DNA from: Cymbomonas tetramitiformis
Taxonomy: Eukaryota > Chlorophyta > Pyramimonadophyceae > Pyramimonadales > Pyramimonadaceae
Reading direction: 5' to 3'
DNA length: 64,000 nt
Assembly (NCBI GenBank): GCA_001247695.2
Contig: LGRX02012774.1
Coordinates: forward strand, 1-64,000
Shown: piece after piece, positions 60,024 to 64,000 of the stretch
How positions within the stretch are numbered: the first letter of the stretch is position 1
Layout of the letters: the number at the start of each line of letters is the position of its first letter
The notes under the pieces: generated by a model
Seen by the model: only the letters and a program-made list of their open reading frames with translations
Told to the model about the DNA's origin: nothing
The model's database searches: none
Position numbers and translations under genes: made by a program

Positions 60024-60387
60024 ACCAACGATGTTGGCGCACGCGACGTTGTGTATATATATATATATCGACCGAAAGAAACGAGCAAAATCCTAATTCT
60101 GTTTCCTACGCACGTAAAGTGTAGGCCTGATATGTGACACACTCCAACGCTTAGAACTGTGGCTTCGTTTTTACGGGTAACGTAACTTTATTCCGTACGT
60201 GCTAACGACAGGTCCGAGTCGAGCCCACCCTAAACATTAAATATTATAGCGCGCCCCAAACGTAGCGCAAGCTCACGTCGTGTCATGTTCACCCGCGAGC
60301 AATGTCGCATAAGGTTCCACACCGAGCCCTTCACATTTATGCACATAATCTACAAGCGCTGTCTGTCAAGGGCAGAGTAGGTCGAGA
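60024..60387. other. Divergent intergenic region, about 360 bases
   Basis: Contains the (TA)n element at 60053-60068 for the minus-strand gene. Nothing else recognised. Confidence 0.5.
60053..60068 (-). promoter_or_regulatory. (TA)n promoter element
   Basis: Alternating TA tract about 30 bases upstream of ATG 60023. Confidence 0.5.
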
Positions 60388-60912
60388 ATGCCTCGCCGAT
60401 GCGCGTGCGAGATCGTGCTTCATTTCCATTCGCACGTAAAAGCGATGTCGACGCACGAGATCCGTGAGCTTCGTCGTCAAGCGTGGGCAGCCACCTTCGA
60501 CCGCGCGCTACAAAAACAAACAAAATTTCCGGACGATCTGATTACGTTGCTTGCGCAAACTGGCGCGCAGTTGCCGGCGACCTTCAGAAACTTCGCGTTG
60601 CGACGTTCGTACGAACAGCATTTCAACGGAGCCGTCCGAAAAGTGGATCTGCTGCAGCACGCTCGCGTGATGCGCAAGATCGTGCGCAAGCTGTGCGCAG
60701 ATCTGCGTGGTCGTCGATTGTGGCCCGAGGACAGGATGGCCTTCGCGACCGCGCTCAAATCGCTGCAAGATCGATTTGACATCGTCGCGGAGGGCGATGC
60801 GTTTTCCGTGGTGAACGCGGACGCGTCGGACGACGATATGCACGTCGAACTGCACCTCACCTTAATGGCCCTGAGCAATGCCAATCTTGTCATGCATCGT
60901 ATTTTGAGCTGA
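60388..60912 (+). CDS. Unknown helical protein, 174 aa
   Basis: A 174-residue frame from ATG 60388; an in-frame ATG at 60445 (Met-Ser-Thr) would give 155 residues and may be the true start since the first 19 residues look less ordered. The protein is Arg/Leu/Ala-rich and helical, with no signal, membrane or zinc motifs. The last 30 residues carry an acidic DASDDD segment. Not recognised. Confidence 0.6.
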   Translation: MPRRCACEIVLHFHSHVKAMSTHEIRELRRQAWAATFDRALQKQTKFPDDLITLLAQTGAQLPATFRNFALRRSYEQHFNGAVRKVDLLQHARVMRKIVRKLCADLRGRRLWPEDRMAFATALKSLQDRFDIVAEGDAFSVVNADASDDDMHVELHLTLMALSNANLVMHRILS

Positions 60913-61200
60913 GTAGATTTTTTTCATAACACGAAACGCGTCAGTTTCTTGCATGGACGCGCGTTCGCACAGAGTTTGTCACATTAGCGTGCACGCCTCA
61001 AAGGGTGTCACAGATTGAACGCAGCTTTATCCAAGTGTGCATAATTAATATACTGTATCTAATAATATCTAACCAGACAGCATTACCGAGTATTTTCCAG
61101 CCCGTAAAAAATGCGATTCCGGTCGCAAACGAGATGTGCGGGGTATAAATATACAATCACGTCGTACACTCCGTCGCGTTGTTCGTTTTTAGTGTTGACC
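60913..61200. other. Intergenic region, about 290 bases
   Basis: Contains AT-rich sequence near 61038-61075 and the TATAAATA of the next gene at 61144-61151. Confidence 0.5.
61144..61151 (+). promoter_or_regulatory. TATA box of 61201 gene
   Basis: TATAAATA about 50 bases upstream of ATG 61201. Confidence 0.6.
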
Positions 61201-61839
61201 ATGCGACGGTCGGCGCAGCGTATCTTCGACATGCGCGTTTCTTTGTGGACGATCGCGTTGGCGCTGGTGTCGAAAGTGTCGGACGCTGCACTTCAGAATG
61301 GCACGTGTGCTTCGTCAAATTATGCGTACCTTACCTCGAAGGAGTGTTCGGAAGAGGCCGCGCGTGCTCAAAAAGATTTTACGGAACTCGCGTCGTCGAC
61401 ATTTCCGCCAGGTTGTGTACGAACAGGGACGGGTCCTGAATTCGTCTACAATTTGAACATATCTTCTGATGTGGAGTGCAGCTCCGAGGTGATCTGCGAT
61501 TGTGGCAATCTCGTACCGCCGTCCCCTCCTGTTTATTCGAATCCTCCGTGGGATGAGATGACTATCGGGATAACCGGCGATTGCGACACGGAGGATCCCG
61601 TCATGGTCACACTCAACGAGAAGGAGTGTCTAGCTATTTATACCGAACAACAAGCGCGAACGTCCGACGTAAAATACACTTTGTTAGACTCTGTCGATTT
61701 TCCTGTGGGTTGTTCCGCAGTGCTTTATGCTTTACACTTCTACTTTAACAAGGCGACTGGCGGAAAAAAGTGTTCTGACGATGCTACCGTTTTTTGCTTT
61801 TGCAAACATCAAGCTTCGCGCGCCTTGTATCGACTATGA
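61201..61839 (+). CDS. Secreted protein with two Cys-rich modules, 212 aa
   Basis: A 212-residue protein with a signal peptide ending near residue 30. It has two copies of a Cys-rich module, each with the order C, C, P-x-GC, C, C-x-C (for example FPPGCV ... VICDC and FPVGCS ... VFCFC), joined by a short Pro-rich linker (PPSPP). This is the same module order as in the large repeat protein at 8351-11620, so the two are probably paralogous surface proteins. The start at 61201 follows the TATAAATA box by 50 bases; the frame upstream to 61111 overlaps that box. Confidence 0.75.
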   Translation: MRRSAQRIFDMRVSLWTIALALVSKVSDAALQNGTCASSNYAYLTSKECSEEAARAQKDFTELASSTFPPGCVRTGTGPEFVYNLNISSDVECSSEVICDCGNLVPPSPPVYSNPPWDEMTIGITGDCDTEDPVMVTLNEKECLAIYTEQQARTSDVKYTLLDSVDFPVGCSAVLYALHFYFNKATGGKKCSDDATVFCFCKHQASRALYRL

Positions 61840-62383
61840 TATTATTGTTATGCTTCGCATGAATGGACCTTCTCTGAATAAGAATTGCATATATCACAGT
61901 CGCTCACTCACTCGCCACCTAGGACCGCAACGAAAACGCACCACGCGCGGCAATGGGCGATACACGATTACCCCGTCGTCATTGGTACGCGCCCCGCGCA
62001 GTTGTCGGAGTATAAATATATATATATATATATATATGCAACTAACATCGCCCCAAATATGGCCCAAAATTCCTTTTGGGGTAACTTGGGAGACGTTATT
62101 GATTGGTGATGATAAATAGGCTTTAAATTAACGCTTTGATGTATACGCTGGTGGTAGCGATGTCGGTCGATGCGACCTTTCCCTTTTTTATGCCGGATAC
62201 ATGCCCGCCGTGTCGGAATATAGATTGCACAAGCGGATGAGGCATAAAACAATAGCGCTCGCAGACAAATTTGATTTAGGCGGATGTTAGTAAAAGTATT
62301 TTCGTACTCGGATCGAACGCGAGCAGTATAAATAATGACCACATGCAAATTCGCAGTCGGTAAAAACAACTAGCGCAAAAAAC
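61840..62383. other. Intergenic region, about 540 bases
   Basis: Contains a strong TATAAATA-(TA)n tract at 62011-62037 followed by a 16-codon ORF (ATG 62059) that ends in TTG-GTGATG, which could be a first exon; no partner was found. A second TATAAATA at 62327-62334 serves the kinase-like gene. Confidence 0.4.
62327..62334 (+). promoter_or_regulatory. TATA box of kinase-like gene
   Basis: TATAAATA about 50 bases upstream of ATG 62384. Confidence 0.6.
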
Positions 62384-63178
62384 ATGTCTGTCGTATGCAC
62401 GTCCGCGCAAATGCATATGGCAGATTTTGACCACGCCAGTATAAAGGAAAAACTTGCCCACAAAGACATAAACAATACTGGCGATTTCTGTGCCGGACTA
62501 CCTGTCGACTGCAAAACAGGAATGTATGACGTGATGGGTGCATGTTATGAAAAATTGTGCGTGTTAAAGGATAATACGCCCATGTTTGTTAGCGAAGCCG
62601 ACTTTTGCAAAGAAGCGAAACTTGCCCTAGAATGCGGAAATATAGATGTTGGACCTGAGGTGTACAAATGGGCTGTTTTGAAATATGACGAGGGTAATTC
62701 CTACGGTGTTATCCGAATGAAAAAACTAAATAAAAGTTTGGACAACTACGTGAAGGAGTCGTGTAAGCCCCTACAAAGTTTGCCCGAAATATTTAAAAGT
62801 ATTCGCGTCCTTGTTGATATAATGATTTCAAAAACGAATAAATTGCACAACGATTTGCATGAAAAAAACATATATGTAATTGAAGATGAAGGTAAATACA
62901 ATGTGAGATTTATTGATTACGGTAAAACATACAACGTATCTGAAACCGAAAATATAAATATACGATTATTGTATTCGTGTACCGATTTGTTTTCCTTATT
63001 GTTCAAAAACTTTAGAGAAAACAAAATCGACGAGAAAATTATCCAAGCATGCCTATGCAACTTGTTCAAGGTTAACGATTTTATACAGTTGTTGGATGCA
63101 TCCATACTATTTTTTGGGTATAATATTCCACTTCGAGATTTTCTTTTGAACTTAAAAGTAAAATCCGAATCGACATAA
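62384..63178 (+). CDS. Protein kinase-like protein, 264 aa
   Basis: An AT-rich 264-residue protein starting Met-Ser-Val. It shows the C-lobe of a kinase fold: catalytic loop H155-N-D157-L-H159 with Asn162, and a metal-binding D178-Y-G180 (DFG equivalent) in FIDYGK. The HxDLHxxN form is common in viral and small-molecule kinases. The N-lobe is short and the usual VAIK Lys and glycine loop are not evident, so ATP binding may be atypical. The protein is smaller than a standard kinase domain (about 280 residues). Substrate unknown. Confidence 0.72.
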   Translation: MSVVCTSAQMHMADFDHASIKEKLAHKDINNTGDFCAGLPVDCKTGMYDVMGACYEKLCVLKDNTPMFVSEADFCKEAKLALECGNIDVGPEVYKWAVLKYDEGNSYGVIRMKKLNKSLDNYVKESCKPLQSLPEIFKSIRVLVDIMISKTNKLHNDLHEKNIYVIEDEGKYNVRFIDYGKTYNVSETENINIRLLYSCTDLFSLLFKNFRENKIDEKIIQACLCNLFKVNDFIQLLDASILFFGYNIPLRDFLLNLKVKSEST

Positions 63179-63291
63179 TCAGTGTCTATACAAATAATGA
63201 GTTTAACAAAAAACAACGTATAATGTCCACATTTAGTTTTGGAATGTTATCCGAGCGTACACCGCTTGAAGATCACCATAAATAAGCTGCT

Positions 63292-64000
63292 TTACAGGTT
63301 TCCAATAATGCCTGATTCATCGGTGACGAGTATACAATCCAAATTATTTGTAGCTATTAATTGATCCAGCTCGATGTTGCTAATGCAAAAAAAAAGTTGT
63401 CGACAGATACCGATATCTCCGATATATCAAGCTATCGTTAAGTCGTTAGGCGCGCGGCCGAGCACATCCTTGTTTAATTCAGTCGCTATACATTTTGTGT
63501 ACACGTGCTGTGCGCTTACGTGCGATGTTTTACGCCCTTCGTTGTATATATTCATGAGCGGATTATTAACGTCGGCGATAGGTTCCTGACGGAACTCAAT
63601 GTCACCGATCACGTATCGCCACCTGCTCGCAACCGCCCAATGACACATACACCGATCAGGAAAAAATAGAAAGCAGCGAAATACAAATTTTCATTCACAA
63701 AAATTGCTGATTGGAGAACATAAAGTTGAAACGCTCGAGCGATTCAAAAAACCAAGAGACTCACCCGACAACGTCATAGGCGGGCGAAGTTTCCACGTCA
63801 AAGGCCATAGCCATGTCGATCCATTTCTGGTACGCCGGAATCAACTGCTTGTAAAGCGCACGATGGGTGTCTTCAATCTTAGCAGTCTCTGCAATACCGA
63901 GGAGTTCACGTAGCCGTGCATCGTTACAGGAATATTTGTCTTTGGTATTTTGCGCTGCATCTACAGGAATATTTTTTGTCCACGCCTCCACCCACATCGT
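63292..64000 (-). CDS. Partial spliced gene cut by right edge
   Basis: On the minus strand one exon enters from the right edge and ends at 63765 (GTGAGT donor); the next starts at 63622 after a CAG acceptor, phase 2, and runs in frame to a TGA at 63429-63427. The same frame remains open with good coding character beyond that TGA to a TAA at 63294-63292. Either the gene carries a nonsense mutation, or a further intron (for example from a GTAAGC at 63519) removes the TGA. An ATG at 63997-63995 may be internal. The visible protein is helical at first, then alpha/beta; not recognised. Confidence 0.5.
63623..63764 (-). other. Intron, 142 bases
   Basis: Read on the minus strand: GTGAGT donor and GAGCAG acceptor, phase 2, with several T-rich tracts inside. 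Joining the flanking frames gives uninterrupted coding sequence. Confidence 0.65.

Noticed and set aside
1..64000. Transfer RNA or ribosomal RNA genes
   Set aside because: I looked for T-loop-like GTTCGA and cloverleaf pairing by eye and found nothing convincing; a covariance-model scan would be needed to be sure.

Overview
The window looks like part of a large double-stranded DNA virus of a eukaryote that uses its host's nuclear splicing machinery, most likely a virus of an alga or other protist, or an integrated copy of one. Grounds: densely packed genes on both strands, no ribosomal or transfer RNA genes seen, a delta-type family B DNA polymerase, a FEN1-type flap nuclease, a protein with the DFDGD signature of the RNA polymerase largest subunit, alga-like proline-rich C-type lectins, and many host-interaction folds (ankyrin/RING, F-box, OTU, MYND, T5orf172, AIG1). 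I cannot name the virus family; intron richness together with a possible portal protein makes a mirusvirus-like relative one hypothesis. Free virus and endogenous element cannot be told apart from the sequence alone.

Layout. 0-13 kb: two genes leaving a divergent start (one cut by the left edge), RING and ankyrin-RING proteins, three unrecognised proteins, a repeat-rich secreted surface protein and a portal-like protein. 13-19 kb: an eight-pass membrane protein, a large zinc-binding protein interrupted by a frameshift, and a J-domain protein. 19-26 kb: an AT-rich gene that I resolve into eight exons, carrying a methyltransferase-like fold and an OTU protease. 26-36 kb: the information-processing block with spliced DNA polymerase, small coiled-coil proteins, the RNA-polymerase-like protein, a spliced unknown and a spliced FEN1-like nuclease. 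36-45 kb: a repeat protein, F-box protein, a decayed glycosyltransferase-like gene, an AIG1-like membrane hydrolase and a T5orf172 protein. 45-64 kb: a two-exon double C-type lectin, secreted enzymes (GH20 hexosaminidase, glycosyltransferase-like), a SUMO-motif protein, a MYND protein, further Cys- or Pro-rich surface proteins, a kinase-like protein, and a spliced gene cut by the right edge.

Two kinds of genes are interleaved. Most are GC-rich. A minority (1336-2547, 19257-26308, 29657-30329, 37084-39243, 41857-43224, 62384-63178) are strongly AT-rich, and most of these begin Met-Ser-Val or close to it. Many genes of both classes carry TATAAATA or (TA)n about 25-65 bases before the start codon. 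I find twelve probable GT-AG introns of 75-233 bases, every one ending in CAG and keeping the reading frame.

Taken together the genes suggest nuclear transcription and splicing, self-encoded DNA replication, a heavily glycosylated or lectin-like particle surface, enzymes acting on host glycans, and several tools that act on ubiquitin and SUMO pathways.
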